The translations under genes were made by a program, and so were the position numbers. DNA of 59,775 bases from Vulcanimicrobiota bacterium (GTDB lineage: Bacteria > Vulcanimicrobiota > Vulcanimicrobiia > Vulcanimicrobiales > Vulcanimicrobiaceae): contig JAFAJV010000078.1 of assembly GCA_019235995.1 (NCBI GenBank), positions 172,372 to 232,146 of the forward strand, in the 5' to 3' direction. Below the pieces are notes generated by a model. That model was not told where the DNA came from. It saw only the letters and a program-made list of their open reading frames with translations, and made no database searches. Shown in pieces: positions 17,805-27,680 of this stretch. Every line of letters begins with the position of its first letter. The first letter of the stretch is position 1.

Positions 17805-18623
17805 GTGTCGGCACAGATCAAGGGCCTCATCGCCGTCGCTGCGGCCGTCGTGCTGGCCGTCGGCGCCTGGCGTGCCGTCGTGCATCGCAGCGCCATTGCG
17901 CCGGCGCTGGTCACGCCGAGCACCAACGTGCACCTCGAGTTTTCGGGCGACATCGGCGCTCGGCTCTACCGCGTGATGCACGAGCTTCCGACCGAGGATC
18001 GCTCGCGCCGCCCGCGGCTCATCGCGCTGACCTTCGACGACGGGCCGTATCCCGTGTACACGCCGATGCTGCTCGACGTTCTGCGCGATCTGGGCGTGCC
18101 GGCGACGTTCTTCTTGATCGGCGCCGACGCGCAGCAGTGGCCCGAGCTCACTCGCCGGATCGAGGCCGGAGGCAACGAGATCGCCGACCACACTTACACG
18201 CATCCGAATCTCGATCAAGAGTCGCCGGACGCGGTGCGGCGCGAGATTCTCGAAGGGCGCGACGCGTTGTGGGCGCTCAGCCACGATCCGGCCGTGCGCA
18301 CGCTGATGCGTCCCCCGCACGGTCGCTACACGGAACGGACGCTGGAGATCGCGCAGGGGCTCGGCTACTCCGTCGTGCTTTGGACCGACGATAGCGGCGA
18401 CTGGCGCACGCTCACCGTCGATCGTCTCCAACGCCATCTGCTCGCCTACGCCACGGCGCCGGAGATCGTGTTGATGCACAGCGGCAAGCTGGCGACGATC
18501 GAGGCGCTCCCGTATGTCGTCGAGCGCTTCAAGCGGGCCGGGTATAAATTCGTCACCGTGGGACAAATGCTCAAGCTCGTGCAGACCGACGAGCTCAACC
18601 ATCCCCTGCGCCGCGCGGTTTAA
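17805..18623 (+). CDS. Membrane-anchored polysaccharide deacetylase (NodB domain, CE4)
   Basis: A 272-residue protein with an N-terminal hydrophobic anchor (about residues 5-25) and a NodB domain at about 70-260. Motif 1 TFDDGP is at 76-81 (Asp78, Asp79), motif 2 has His129 and His133 in DHTYTHPN, motif 3 is RPPHGRY, motif 4 WTDDSGDW and motif 5 LMHSG. All metal and catalytic residues of CE4 deacetylases are present; likely substrates are peptidoglycan or another N-acetylated glycan. GTG start at 17805, 13 bases after the LCP gene. Confidence 0.92.
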   Translation: MSAQIKGLIAVAAAVVLAVGAWRAVVHRSAIAPALVTPSTNVHLEFSGDIGARLYRVMHELPTEDRSRRPRLIALTFDDGPYPVYTPMLLDVLRDLGVPATFFLIGADAQQWPELTRRIEAGGNEIADHTYTHPNLDQESPDAVRREILEGRDALWALSHDPAVRTLMRPPHGRYTERTLEIAQGLGYSVVLWTDDSGDWRTLTVDRLQRHLLAYATAPEIVLMHSGKLATIEALPYVVERFKRAGYKFVTVGQMLKLVQTDELNHPLRRAV

Positions 18624-18628
18624 GGGGG

Positions 18629-18880
18629 ATGCCGCGCCAGATCATCGACACCGAGTCGAGCCGGCCGGCGTACGTGCGGCGGCGCGTTCGCAGGCTCCTC
18701 GTGACGCTTCTCCTGCTGGTTCTCGCAGGGGTTGCCTGCTGGTGGTTCCTTGCTCAGCGCGCAAGGGGCCAGGAAACTGGGGCCGCTGGGGGAAGCGCAC
18801 CTCCGCAGTACCTGTCATGCCTAACAGAAGAGAGAGGAGTCCGCAGCGTGATGACGTTGGGGGTAACGAATGCTGCCTAA
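18629..18880 (+). CDS. Small single-span membrane protein
   Basis: An 83-residue frame, 5 bases after the deacetylase. The N terminus is cytoplasmic and basic (MPRQIIDTESSRPAYVRRRVRR), followed by one hydrophobic helix (about 22-42). From about residue 47 the sequence (RGQETGAAGGSAPPQYLS...) looks non-helical and may be read-through of an intergenic repeat rather than conserved coding sequence. The last 11 bases overlap the next lipoprotein. The first 46 residues look like a genuine small envelope protein; function unknown. Confidence 0.5.
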   Translation: MPRQIIDTESSRPAYVRRRVRRLLVTLLLLVLAGVACWWFLAQRARGQETGAAGGSAPPQYLSCLTEERGVRSVMTLGVTNAA

Positions 18881-20000
18881 GCTGACCGTAGGCTTTTTCG
18901 CGCTCGTCCTGACGGCGGGCGTGATGGCGTGCAGCAACCTCGGCAATACGACCGGGGTGAACGTCGGCCCGAACTTCCCCTCCAAGACACTCTATGCGTC
19001 CAACAGCAATCAGAATGCGATCAGCATCTACTCGAATGGGACGAAGAACGGCGGCGGCCCGGCGTTCGAGATCGGCGGATCCAGCACCACGCTCAACGGG
19101 CCCCAATACCTCGCGTTCGATCACCGGCAGAATCTGTGGGTGACCAACTACAACCCGAGTACGAACAAGGCGCTCTTGATCGAATTCGAGGCGCTGGCGA
19201 CGGGTAACGTGCTGCCGCTGACGACGGCTCCGCTGATCGGCCGCCCGCGCGGCGTCGCGATCACGCCGCGCCAGCCGAATCCCGACGCGTCGAGCACGGC
19301 GAGCCCCGTGCCCAACTTGATGGTGATCGCCGACAACGATCCGACGATCACGTATCCGAACCGCGTGCTGCTCTATCGCGCCGGCACCATCGAGCCGTAT
19401 CAGTCGCTGGCGGGACCTCGGCCCCATCTCAACCTGCCCGGCGGCGTGGCGCTCGACGCTTCGAGCGCGCTGTACGTGACCAACATTCAGGGCGCAAACG
19501 TCGAGAGCTTCGTCCTGCCGACGCCGACTCCGACGCCCAAGCCGACGCCGACGCCCAGCTCCACGCCGAGCCCGACGCCGACGCCCACGCCCACGCCCAC
19601 GCCGGTCAACATCTTCCCGCGCTTCGCGATTACGACGGCCAACGGCATCATCACGCCGGTCGGCATCTCGCTCGACACGAGCGGAAACATCTACATCGCG
19701 GATCAGGGCAAGCCGAACGCGGGCTGCAGCTCGCCCAAGGGCCCCTCCATCCTGGTCTTCCCCGCATACAAGAAGGGCCTTCAGTACAAGAAGCCCATCC
19801 GGAAGATCCACGGCTGCAACACCGGGCTGAACGCTCCGACCGACGTAAAGGTCGACTCGGCAGGCATCATCTACGTGGCGGACGAGACGCAGGGCGGATC
19901 GGGAATCATCTTGATCTTCCAGCCGGGCGCTAACGGGAACGCGACGTCCACGACGTACAAGTCGCCGGGAGCGGTGACCGGATTGGGGATAGTGCCCTAA
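18870..20000 (+). CDS. Lipoprotein with NHL-like propeller repeats and a Pro-Thr linker
   Basis: A 376-residue predicted lipoprotein: signal peptide with lipobox GVMAC (Cys about 21), then repeats of the type LYASNSNQNAISIYSNG and GISLDTSGNIYIADQG, typical of six- or seven-bladed NHL/SMP-30-like propellers. A low-complexity linker of alternating Pro-Thr (about residues 213-246) splits the propeller into two parts. No catalytic residues are evident; binding or scaffolding is the plausible role. It ends 6 bases before secA, so it may be co-transcribed with secA although unrelated in function. Confidence 0.75.
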   Translation: MLPKLTVGFFALVLTAGVMACSNLGNTTGVNVGPNFPSKTLYASNSNQNAISIYSNGTKNGGGPAFEIGGSSTTLNGPQYLAFDHRQNLWVTNYNPSTNKALLIEFEALATGNVLPLTTAPLIGRPRGVAITPRQPNPDASSTASPVPNLMVIADNDPTITYPNRVLLYRAGTIEPYQSLAGPRPHLNLPGGVALDASSALYVTNIQGANVESFVLPTPTPTPKPTPTPSSTPSPTPTPTPTPTPVNIFPRFAITTANGIITPVGISLDTSGNIYIADQGKPNAGCSSPKGPSILVFPAYKKGLQYKKPIRKIHGCNTGLNAPTDVKVDSAGIIYVADETQGGSGIILIFQPGANGNATSTTYKSPGAVTGLGIVP

Positions 20001-20006
20001 GAGCCC

Positions 20007-22655
20007 ATGGCATTTCTCAAGGGAATCATTGACGGCAACGAGCGAGAGGTCGCGAAGCTTCGTCGAACCTCTCGGGCGGTCAACGCGCTCGAGGCCGAGA
20101 TGTCGGCGCTTTCGGACGCGGATCTCCAGGCGAAGACGGCGGAGTTCAGGAGCCGGCTAGAGCAAGGCGAGTCGCTCGACGACATGCTACCCGAGACGTT
20201 TGCCGTGGTGCGAGAGGCCAGCAAACGTACCATCGGCATGCGTCACTTCGACGTGCAGATCATGGGCGGCGAGGTGCTCTACGAGGGCCGGATCGCCGAG
20301 ATGAAGACCGGCGAGGGCAAGACGCTCGTCGCGACGCTGCCCGTCTACGCGCGGGCGCTGGAAGGACGCGGCGTTCACGTGGTGACGGTCAACGACTATC
20401 TAGCACGTCGCGACGCGGAATGGATGGGCCCGATCTACCAGTTCCTGGGATTGAACGTCGGCGTGATCCAGCACGGTCTCGACTCGGCGCAGCGCCGCGC
20501 GGCCTACAACTGCGACGTCACGTACGTGACGAACAACGAGGTCGGCTTCGACTACCTGCGCGACAACATGGCGTGGCAGGTGGAAGACCTCGTGCAGCGC
20601 GAGCTCTACTTCGCGCTCGTCGACGAGGTGGACTCGATCCTCGTCGACGAGGCGCGCACGCCCCTGATCATCAGCGGGCCGTCGCAAGAGTCCGGCGAGC
20701 TGTACGACAAGTTCGCGCAGATCCTACCGCGGCTGACGAAGGGCGAGGACTACACCGTCGACGAGAAGGCGCACGCGGTTCCGATCACGGAAGCCGGCGT
20801 CGCCAAGGTCGAGAAGATGCTCGGCATTCAGAACCTATACGAGCAGCGCAACATCGAGCTGACGCATCAGCTCAACGCAGCGCTCAAGGCGTGGAACCTC
20901 TTCCACCGCGACCAGCAGTACATCGTCAAGGATGGCGAGGTGATCATCGTCGACGAGTTCACGGGGCGCCTGATGTACGGCCGGCGCTACTCCGACGGCA
21001 TCCACCAGGCGATCGAGGCGAAGGAAGGCATCAAGGTGCGCGGCGAGGATCAGACGCTCGCCACGATCACGTTCCAGAACCTGTTCCGGCTGTACGACCA
21101 CCTGGCGGGCATGACGGGCACGGCGAAGACGGAAGAGCGGGAGTTCCGCGACATCTACGGCCTCGACGTCGTGGTCGTCCCGACGAACATGCCGATGATC
21201 CGGAAAGACAACTCCGACATCGTCTACAAGTCGGAGAAGGCGAAGTTCGATGCGGTCGTCGACGAGATCATCGCCGAGCATCAGAAGGGCCGTCCGGTGC
21301 TGGTGGGTACCCGCTCGATCGAAAAGAGCGAGCTGCTGGCGGCGATGTTGCGGCGTAAGGGCGTCGAGTGCAACGTGCTCAACGCGAAGTACCACGAGCA
21401 AGAGGCTGAGATCGTCAAGGACGCAGGCCAAGAAGGCCAGGTGACGATCGCCACCAACATGGCGGGCCGCGGCACCGACATCAAGCTCGGTGAGGGCGTG
21501 GCGCGCAATGGCGGGCTGCACATCATCGGGACCGAACGGCACGAGTCGCGTCGAATCGACAACCAGCTGCGCGGGCGCTCGGGGCGCCAGGGCGATCCCG
21601 GCTCGTCGCGCTTCTACGTGTCGCTCGAGGACGAGGTGATGCGCCTGTTCGGCGGCGAGCGGATGACGAACATCATGGAGCGCGTCGGGTTCACCGACGA
21701 GCAGCCGATCGAGTCGGGACTGGTGACCAAGTCGATCCAGCGCGCGCAGGGCAAGGTAGAGAACCACAACTACGAGATCCGCAAGCACGTTCTCGAGTAC
21801 GACGACGTGATGAACAAGCAGCGTACGATCATTTACGCGGACCGGCGCGCGACGCTGGAAGGCAACTTCGACTCGCGCACCTTCATGCTGCAGACGCTCG
21901 AGGCCAAGGTGGACGAGGCGGTCGAGGAAAACGCGCCCGAGAACGCGCACCCGAGCGAGTGGGATCTCGACGAAATGCTCAACGCACTCGAGCTGATCTT
22001 CCCGATCAAGCGCGACTTGTCGGCTTCGGATCTGGCGGGCAAGGATCGCGAGGAGATTCGCCGCCTGCTGCGCGAGCGCGCGCAAGCGGCGTACGAGACG
22101 AAGGAGAAGGAAGTCACGCCGGAGATTCTGCGCGTGGTCGAGCAGCGTTATCTGCTGCTGCCGATCATCGACCGGCAGTGGGTGGATCATCTGTACGTGA
22201 TGGACCACCTTAAGACCGGCATCGGTCTGCGGGGCTACGGCCAGAAAGATCCGCGCGTCGAGTATGAGAAGGAAGCCTTCGAGATCTTCGAGTCGCTGAA
22301 GAACAACATCGCCGATGAGGCGATCAAGGGCGTATTCCGCGTGGTAATCGAGCACGGTCCGCCCCAGCCGCAGATGATGCCGGGGCAGCAGTTCGAGCCG
22401 ATTCCGTCGGGGCAGCTCGTTCCGCAGCCGGTCGCCGCAGGCGCCGCGGGCAACGCGCTACCGCCGGACCAGGTCGAGCAGATGCTCGGGCCGATGCCAG
22501 GCAGCGGCCGCCGCGTGCAGCAGTTCCATACGAACAAAGACGACGAATCGCCGGCCAAACCGATGCAGCGCGAACAACCCAAAGTCGGGCGCAACGAAAT
22601 GTGTCCGTGCGGCAGCGGAAAAAAATACAAGCGCTGCCACGGCGCCGCTGCGTAA
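20007..22655 (+). CDS. secA: Preprotein translocase ATPase SecA
   Basis: An 882-residue SecA, the motor that pushes preproteins through SecYEG. Walker A TGEGKT is at 101-106 within [29 protein letters not shown] marks the Walker B/preprotein cross-linking region. The second RecA-like fold has [10 protein letters not shown] and [18 protein letters not shown]. The C-terminal zinc-binding SEC-C motif [13 protein letters not shown] is complete. Given the many Sec-dependent lipoproteins downstream, the machinery and its clients are neighbours here. Confidence 0.98.
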   Translation: MAFLKGIIDGNEREVAKLRRTSRAVNALEAEMSALSDADLQAKTAEFRSRLEQGESLDDMLPETFAVVREASKRTIGMRHFDVQIMGGEVLYEGRIAEMKTGEGKTLVATLPVYARALEGRGVHVVTVNDYLARRDAEWMGPIYQFLGLNVGVIQHGLDSAQRRAAYNCDVTYVTNNEVGFDYLRDNMAWQVEDLVQRELYFALVDEVDSILVDEARTPLIISGPSQESGELYDKFAQILPRLTKGEDYTVDEKAHAVPITEAGVAKVEKMLGIQNLYEQRNIELTHQLNAALKAWNLFHRDQQYIVKDGEVIIVDEFTGRLMYGRRYSDGIHQAIEAKEGIKVRGEDQTLATITFQNLFRLYDHLAGMTGTAKTEEREFRDIYGLDVVVVPTNMPMIRKDNSDIVYKSEKAKFDAVVDEIIAEHQKGRPVLVGTRSIEKSELLAAMLRRKGVECNVLNAKYHEQEAEIVKDAGQEGQVTIATNMAGRGTDIKLGEGVARNGGLHIIGTERHESRRIDNQLRGRSGRQGDPGSSRFYVSLEDEVMRLFGGERMTNIMERVGFTDEQPIESGLVTKSIQRAQGKVENHNYEIRKHVLEYDDVMNKQRTIIYADRRATLEGNFDSRTFMLQTLEAKVDEAVEENAPENAHPSEWDLDEMLNALELIFPIKRDLSASDLAGKDREEIRRLLRERAQAAYETKEKEVTPEILRVVEQRYLLLPIIDRQWVDHLYVMDHLKTGIGLRGYGQKDPRVEYEKEAFEIFESLKNNIADEAIKGVFRVVIEHGPPQPQMMPGQQFEPIPSGQLVPQPVAAGAAGNALPPDQVEQMLGPMPGSGRRVQQFHTNKDDESPAKPMQREQPKVGRNEMCPCGSGKKYKRCHGAAA

Positions 22656-23121
22656 CGGGATAGGAGTTGGGGCGACCAAGACGGGACAGCTGGGCTCGCG
22701 CCGCCATGAGCAGGCGCTCCGATCCAAGCCGTAACGCGTTAAGCGCTGGGTTCTAGACCTCGCGTCGATCGGCGCCGTTCTGCGCAGCTGCGGTGCTGCC
22801 AGCCGCTAAGATCCGAGCGCGATGCGGCCTCGCGGGAATCCGGGTTCTCGACTTATTAGAACCTCGTTCCACAGACTTCACCGCTCAACGAGAGCGATGC
22901 GACCTTAGCGGTCATCGAGCTTGACTGCTGCGGCGTAACGGTTTGCTGCGCCGCATTCGACCGAGTGAATGCTGTTGGGTTCATGCCTAGCCCGATTGGC
23001 ATCCGCCCACAAAAACCAGTGCACCGACGGAAATTCCCTGGGCTAGTTGGAGAAACCATGAGCGGGCTTTCATTTCATTGCCTTTCTTCTAAGGATTCAT
23101 GGGCGGAGCACAACAGTGCCT
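22656..23121. other. Intergenic region without a convincing gene
   Basis: This 466-base gap separates secA from the convergent HAF lipoprotein gene. It contains only short frames with no ribosome-binding site, hydrophobic signal or recognisable domain, and no tRNA-like cloverleaf. A minus-strand frame ending near 22856 (..SSSMTAKVASLSLSGEV..) could be a lipoprotein fragment but cannot be supported. Confidence 0.5.
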
Positions 23122-24342
23122 TTAGTGGGCACCCTGCGTGCAGGCTTTTGGCAAAAGGTCTTTCGGATCGCAGCGTATCGCTAAGAAGGGCACCGATACC
23201 CCGGTAGCCCGATCGTACGCCTGACCGACGATGTCGCCGTGTTGGTTGATTCCTCCCCAATGGATGAGATGGAGTGATGACGCAGGACGAACGAGCGTGT
23301 TGAGATCCGTCATAGCGCCGTTTTCCCAGATGAACATCCTGCAGTCGTGCGGATAGTCAGCTACGCTCTTACACGATTCGCCCACAATTTGGCCGGCGTT
23401 GTTGATGCCACCCGCTGAACTCAGGTGGTCGCCCGGGAGCACCCCTAGATCGCTCATCGCGCCGTTCTGCCAAAGGAAGGCGTGCGCGGTTTTATTACCT
23501 CGCAATGCCGAAGCGCCCACAACCTGATCGTGATTGTTTATCCAGTATGCGTTATTAGCGATCGTGCCTCCAAGATTGCCGAGATCGATCGGACCGCCGC
23601 GCTTCCAGAGCACCGCGTGATAGGAAATGCCAATGCTGAATATCGGGCCGCAGACGCCGGAGTATCCGACCGTATCGCCACGCTCATTGATACCAGAAGC
23701 TTCTGAGACGGTGTCGCCTTTTAACGGAGGCAACACCTGGTGAATCTTTTTAGTCGCCGATTCCCAAGTGAAGCCCTCGTAGTCCAGAACCTGAGGCGGA
23801 ACGCACGACCGGTCTCTAACCTTAGTTTCGGCGAACGCGACAACGAGCCCATTATTGTTGACGTCGGCAACGTCGTTGTTATTTCCCCCAAGGGTCGGAA
23901 GTCGCGTCCGCTTCCCTCGATCCCAAATAAATGAGAGGCATGTTTGATGCGTGCCGTAGCCGCAAAAGTCTTCACCCAAAGGATCCGGCGTGCCGGTGTC
24001 AGACCCGCCGACCGTTACGATGCCGTGGTCGTTCATGCCGCCGACGTTTGCGTGCGGGCCGCCGAGTGTACCCAGATCCAGCATAACCCCGTTTCTCCAA
24101 AGAAATGGGTGGTAAGTCTTGTTTCCCGGCAGATTCGACTCGCCATCAACCCAGCCGATGTCGTTGTTTAGCGTAGGTCCCTGACAGCAGCCGCGGCCGC
24201 CGAGCGAGCCCAGGTTTTGCACGACGTAATAGAGCTTCTTCTGCGCGCCCGGCGGTGGGGGCGTTACCTGCGTCGCTGTCCCACCGCAGCCGGCGAAGGC
24301 TGCGAGCGCCGCCAAGGCAAGGAATAAGTAGCGACATATCAT
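23122..24342 (-). CDS. HAF-repeat lipoprotein (probable extracellular repeat family)
   Basis: A 406-residue predicted lipoprotein: signal peptide with lipobox AAFAGC (Cys about 18), then about seven repeats of the HAF type, each ending in a unit such as PFLWRNGVMLDLGTLGG, with connecting NxxG(D/Q)VVG segments, and a closing PFLAI. Repeats of this sort are expected to fold as a beta-propeller; no enzyme motif is seen. The start ATG at 24342 has GGGAG 8 bases upstream; a longer frame to 24666 lacks this and runs through a decayed region. A paralogue lies at 25887-27305. Confidence 0.85.
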   Translation of the reverse strand: MICRYLFLALAALAAFAGCGGTATQVTPPPPGAQKKLYYVVQNLGSLGGRGCCQGPTLNNDIGWVDGESNLPGNKTYHPFLWRNGVMLDLGTLGGPHANVGGMNDHGIVTVGGSDTGTPDPLGEDFCGYGTHQTCLSFIWDRGKRTRLPTLGGNNNDVADVNNNGLVVAFAETKVRDRSCVPPQVLDYEGFTWESATKKIHQVLPPLKGDTVSEASGINERGDTVGYSGVCGPIFSIGISYHAVLWKRGGPIDLGNLGGTIANNAYWINNHDQVVGASALRGNKTAHAFLWQNGAMSDLGVLPGDHLSSAGGINNAGQIVGESCKSVADYPHDCRMFIWENGAMTDLNTLVRPASSLHLIHWGGINQHGDIVGQAYDRATGVSVPFLAIRCDPKDLLPKACTQGAH

Positions 24343-24404
24343 TTCTTCACTCCCTCGGGCGGCAGATAATAGGTCTGCTCGCCATGCCCTCATGCTACTA
24401 CGAC

Positions 24405-24545
24405 TCAGCCCGGCGCGCCACGCACAGGCACCCGCACAAATTGCCGCCGCTCGACCAGCGCGAGCAAAGCACCCCAATGCCGCGGATGCGGGACCCGGGT
24501 CCCCGCACGGATCCGGGCCGGTGCGATAGTTCCGCATGAGAGGCA
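24405..24545 (-). pseudogene. Remnant of a helix-turn-helix C-terminal tail (copy A)
   Basis: On the minus strand one frame reads IRAGTRVPHPRHWGALLALV and ends at a stop at 24405-24407. This matches the tails of copies B (25519) and C (27387). I recall this pattern (a HTH helix followed by R-V-P-H-x-R-x-W-x-A-L) as a recurring C-terminal end of many bacterial proteins, but cannot name the family. No start codon or intact upstream protein remains, so it is scored as a remnant. The rest of the 24343-24794 gap contains nothing else I can support. Confidence 0.45.
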
Positions 24546-24794
24546 TTGGGACGCACTTGCCGAGCTCGTCGCTTTGTAAAAGGAGAATGAGGCGATTCGC
24601 TGGCAAGGGCAGAACCGTGGCGTCGCTGAAGCCCGAGATATCAAAGGGATAGCGCTGACATTGCAAACGTCGGCAACGGCAGAAAAAGACATGCGCCGTT
24701 TTCGTTCAGACCTTGTGATAAGTATTGATTTCTTATTAACAGGGGGCGGCTTGTTTCACTAAGAAGCGTTTTACGCAGCAGCTGTTGGAGGACG

Positions 24795-25400
24795 ATGATG
24801 TTTGCTAACGTTTTGAAACGCCTTATTTCATCTGGCATTTGCGTCATAACGGCGATCGCGCTCGCAGCGCCGGCGCACGCGACGGAACGGCAGTACGTGC
24901 AGATGCGCGATGCGATGCGGAGACTTTCACCGCTGGAAGGCGCATGGCGGTCGGTTTGGCGATTTTACGACAAACACGGCGTGACCGAGTTACCAGGAAC
25001 GTATACGATCTCATTCGTTCTCGACGGTGCGTATCTGGAATGGCGAGCCGAGCATCGGCGAAAGAACGATCCTCACCGAAATTACTCCTGGATCCTCATG
25101 ACGACGTTCAATCCCGACTCAAACCGGTACGAACAAACCTATTTTTTCAATACTTGGCCGTATCGCGTCACCGAAAGCGGAGTATTTGATAGCAAACGGC
25201 GAGAGTTTCGAACCAAGGCGGTCATACCGCGTGAAGATGGCGTTCATGACGAACACGTTCGGTCGATTGTGGACCTTAGGGATGTCAATAAGATCGTCTA
25301 TACCCACTACAGTCGCTATAGTTATGAGAATCGTGAGCGGCTCCAACTCGTCGTAACGCTAACACGGCTCAAATCACGGGCGACTACCCGGGATCGATAG
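24795..25400 (+). CDS. Secreted hypothetical protein, lipocalin-like (DUF1579-like)
   Basis: A 201-residue protein with a Sec signal peptide cleaved after about AHA (residue 29). The mature part is a run of beta-strand-like segments (LEGAWRSVWRFYDKHG, TYTISFVLDGAYLEWRAEH, RYEQTYFFNTWPYRVTESG), the pattern of DUF1579-type proteins that measure or bind something in a small barrel. This family assignment is tentative. A GGAGG ribosome-binding site precedes ATG-ATG at 24795. It is the only plus-strand gene in a minus-strand lipoprotein block. Confidence 0.68.
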   Translation: MMFANVLKRLISSGICVITAIALAAPAHATERQYVQMRDAMRRLSPLEGAWRSVWRFYDKHGVTELPGTYTISFVLDGAYLEWRAEHRRKNDPHRNYSWILMTTFNPDSNRYEQTYFFNTWPYRVTESGVFDSKRREFRTKAVIPREDGVHDEHVRSIVDLRDVNKIVYTHYSRYSYENRERLQLVVTLTRLKSRATTRDR

Positions 25401-25518
25401 CTCTGTTGGGATCAAGGCGCAGCAACGGTGTTATCGCACCAACGGCACGCGCGAACGCCAGAGCTCGTAACGGCAAGCTGTGTCGGTTACTCCTCGCGCC
25501 GATGAATTACTGATAGAG

Positions 25519-25575
25519 CTATTGGGTGCCTCGAACGAGCGCGAGAAGCGCGTCCCAGAGCCTCGCGTGCGTCAC
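25519..25575 (-). pseudogene. Remnant of the same helix-turn-helix tail (copy B)
   Basis: A minus-strand frame ends VTHARLWDALLALVRGTQ-stop and aligns with the RVPHxRxWxALxAL motif of copies A and C. It directly abuts the stop of the decayed GloVer fragment at 25572. Only about 18 codons remain. Confidence 0.4.
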
Positions 25576-25815
25576 GGCGCCAGCGCAAATACCGTGCCAT
25601 TGTTGTACGTGCCTCCATCGCTGGCCGTAGAGCGTGCCGTTTGCATCGATCACGCCGGCGTTTGGGATGCTACCATAGGTTCCATCGCCAAAGCTGTGGA
25701 GCACTTTCTCCGCGCCGTCCGGCGTGATGCTAAAGACCGTCCCGCAGCCGTACTTGACGGATCCGCAATTATACGCCCCGCCATGACTTGTCGTGCCGAA
25801 AGCGGCCGCATTCCA
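25572..25815 (-). pseudogene. GloVer-repeat lipoprotein fragment, 5' truncated and frameshifted
   Basis: Minus-strand translation gives FGTTSHGGAYNCG, then CGTVFSITPDGAEKVLHSF and DANGTLYG, after which the frame breaks; the neighbouring frame continues GGTYNNGTVFALAP and stops at 25572. These are about two GloVer repeats plus the family's usual C-terminal end, with no signal peptide. A frameshift of one base near 25600-25620 separates the two halves. It looks like the decayed 3' end of a gene related to the intact copies at 34533 and 35871. Confidence 0.65.
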
Positions 25816-25886
25816 ATATCGCAGCCCGATAGTAATTACTGAAGCCGCTCAGACACCAAAAAGCGCGCGAGTCAGATTTAAATTAG

Positions 25887-27305
25887 TCATGGTTTGTCCC
25901 TTGAGTTATCGTTCCGCGCGATGCCGTACCGACCGAAGAGCGATCGATCCAAGAGCGCGCTCCGCACGTAACTTGGCAGGCGTGGTCGGGTTTCTGCCGT
26001 CGATTGTTTAAAAGCGCCGGTCCGTGACGAGGGAATCGCCAAGAAACCGAATACCCTGTGGGTTTCCTTATTGAAGCCCTGGCCCACAATCTCTCCGTCG
26101 CTGCTTATGCCCTTCGCGTAAAGCAGCTCGATTGGCCCCGGTGCGATGAGCGTGTTGAGATCGGTCATCGCCCCATCTTGCCAGATGAAAGCGCGGCAGT
26201 TGCCGGAAGCGTCGCACGACTGTCCCACTACCTGTCCCTGATCGTTGATGGCATTTCCCGAACTGGAAATGTCCCCGGGCAGCGTACCGAGATCAGTCAG
26301 GACTCCGTTTTGCCAAATTGTGGCGTGTGCTGTCGTATCGCCCGTTAGGTCGGACTCCCCGGCAATCTGTTCGTGATTGTTGATAGCGTTGCCATAGTTG
26401 TTCGTCACGCCGCCTAAGGTGCCGAGGTCGATCGGCGGCCCGCGGTGTCTCCAAAGAACTCCATGCGCACTGTAATCACCGGATGAGAGACCGCACTTCG
26501 GCCCGGAGCTTCCCACCGCATCGCCGAGGTCGTTGTTCCCCCAGGCAATGGCGACCTTGTCGCCCTTGAATGGCGGCAGCTCTCGGATCTCACCGTCCTG
26601 AGGCCCCCAGACGACCGCCTCGGGTACTAGCACTTGTGGCCTTGCGCAGTGTCCCCGATACGCGGTCTCGGCGACGCCAACCGCTTCGCCGCGATTGTTA
26701 TTCGATAATGCCCAACCATTGTTGCCGCCGAGCGTCGGCAGCTGCTTCATCACGCCATTCTTCCACTGGAACCCGAGCAGCAAATTCTGCAAGCCTCGGC
26801 ATGGGCCGCCGTTTGCCTTACATACGAGTGAATACGCCCAGCCCTCTCCAAAGGGATCTCGCTTCGCTGACTGCGCGGCCCCCACGACTACGCCGCTGTC
26901 GTTGACCGTCGCCGACCCTCCATTGGCTCCTCCGACCGTTCCGAGATTAATAATCTTGCCATCCCGCCAGAGCGACGGCAGCTCGTGGTGATTCCCGGGC
27001 AAGTTCGCGGCACCGGCAACCCAGTCCCGATCGTTTATGCTAACACCGCTATCGTTAACGGTGCCGCCAAGGCCGCCAAGATTGACTATTCGGTAGAACT
27101 GTTGCGCTTGCGATGTGCGAGGTTGCGGCAGACTCGACTGACCGCTACACGATACGAGAAGCACGCCAGCTATTACTAAGCCCAACGTGTGCGGGAATCC
27201 ACTGAGTGAGCTCGGAGACTGGGCAAAAGGCACTGTATGATTCCGACCGTCTCGGAGCTGTCCGGATGGGCGGATAGCACTCAAGCGCGAACGGCTAGAC
27301 TTCAC
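25887..27305 (-). CDS. HAF-repeat lipoprotein (second copy)
   Basis: A 472-residue paralogue of the HAF protein at 23122. The GTG start at 27305 is chosen for the GGAGGGG site 5 bases upstream; it leaves an unusually long basic N region (about 40 residues) before the hydrophobic core and lipobox LLVSC. About seven HAF units follow (NLGTVGG, QLPTLGG, DLGTLGG, DLGTLPGD and others), closing with FGFLAI. The last 50 residues (PSSRTGAF ... DNSRDKP) have no counterpart in the paralogue and may come from an intergenic repeat read in frame. Confidence 0.83.
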   Translation of the reverse strand: MKSSRSRLSAIRPSGQLRDGRNHTVPFAQSPSSLSGFPHTLGLVIAGVLLVSCSGQSSLPQPRTSQAQQFYRIVNLGGLGGTVNDSGVSINDRDWVAGAANLPGNHHELPSLWRDGKIINLGTVGGANGGSATVNDSGVVVGAAQSAKRDPFGEGWAYSLVCKANGGPCRGLQNLLLGFQWKNGVMKQLPTLGGNNGWALSNNNRGEAVGVAETAYRGHCARPQVLVPEAVVWGPQDGEIRELPPFKGDKVAIAWGNNDLGDAVGSSGPKCGLSSGDYSAHGVLWRHRGPPIDLGTLGGVTNNYGNAINNHEQIAGESDLTGDTTAHATIWQNGVLTDLGTLPGDISSSGNAINDQGQVVGQSCDASGNCRAFIWQDGAMTDLNTLIAPGPIELLYAKGISSDGEIVGQGFNKETHRVFGFLAIPSSRTGAFKQSTAETRPRLPSYVRSALLDRSLFGRYGIARNDNSRDKP

Positions 27306-27386
27306 TGGGCACCCCTCCTGGTGAGGCAATTATAGGCCCGCCTGGCTGGGTGTCAATCAGATTCAACCAGCGAAAACGCGATGGCC

Positions 27387-27539
27387 TTAGCTAGGCCGGG
27401 ATAACGTCGCCAAGGCGGCCCAGAGCCTCGCATGCGGAACTCGGCTGCCGGCCCGGATGCGCGAGCACGCTGCGAGCGACAGGCCCGTCGCGGCCGCGAT
27501 CTCGCTGAGCGAGAAGGCGTCGAGCTTCGGCGCGATCTT
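27387..27539 (-). pseudogene. Helix-turn-helix tail remnant (copy C, best preserved)
   Basis: Fifty codons open on the minus strand after an in-frame TGA encode KLDAFSLSEIAAATGLSLA, then CSRIRAGSRVPHARLWAALA and a stop. The first part is a clear helix-turn-helix; the second matches copies A and B. There is no start codon and the upstream frame is closed, so this is the surviving 3' end of a lost DNA-binding or mobile-element protein. The remaining parts of the 27306-27680 gap carry nothing recognisable. Confidence 0.5.
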
Positions 27540-27680
27540 TCATGCGCTTCCTTTCGACGAAAGGCGATCGGCTCACTCGATCGCTACAGGTAGAAGAACC
27601 CGTTGTGGAAGCGGCCGAAACCGTTGTGTATCAGTCTTTGACGGATCCATTGCGGAGAGGATGACGTTGCATTCTCGCGT

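Noticed and set aside
16331-17953. 540-residue minus-strand open frame
   Set aside because: It is antisense to the LCP-family gene and composed of low-complexity Arg/Val/Asp sequence.
19531-19610. Short tandem CCGACGCC/CCCACGCC units, candidate DNA repeat or CRISPR
   Set aside because: They encode the Pro-Thr linker of the lipoprotein at 18870 in frame; there are no spacers.
20835-22355. 506-residue minus-strand open frame
   Set aside because: It is antisense to secA with no domain or start signal.
22656-23121. Possible tRNA or small RNA gene
   Set aside because: No T-loop GGTTCGAATCC-like motif and no cloverleaf could be drawn; no tRNA was seen anywhere in the window by eye.
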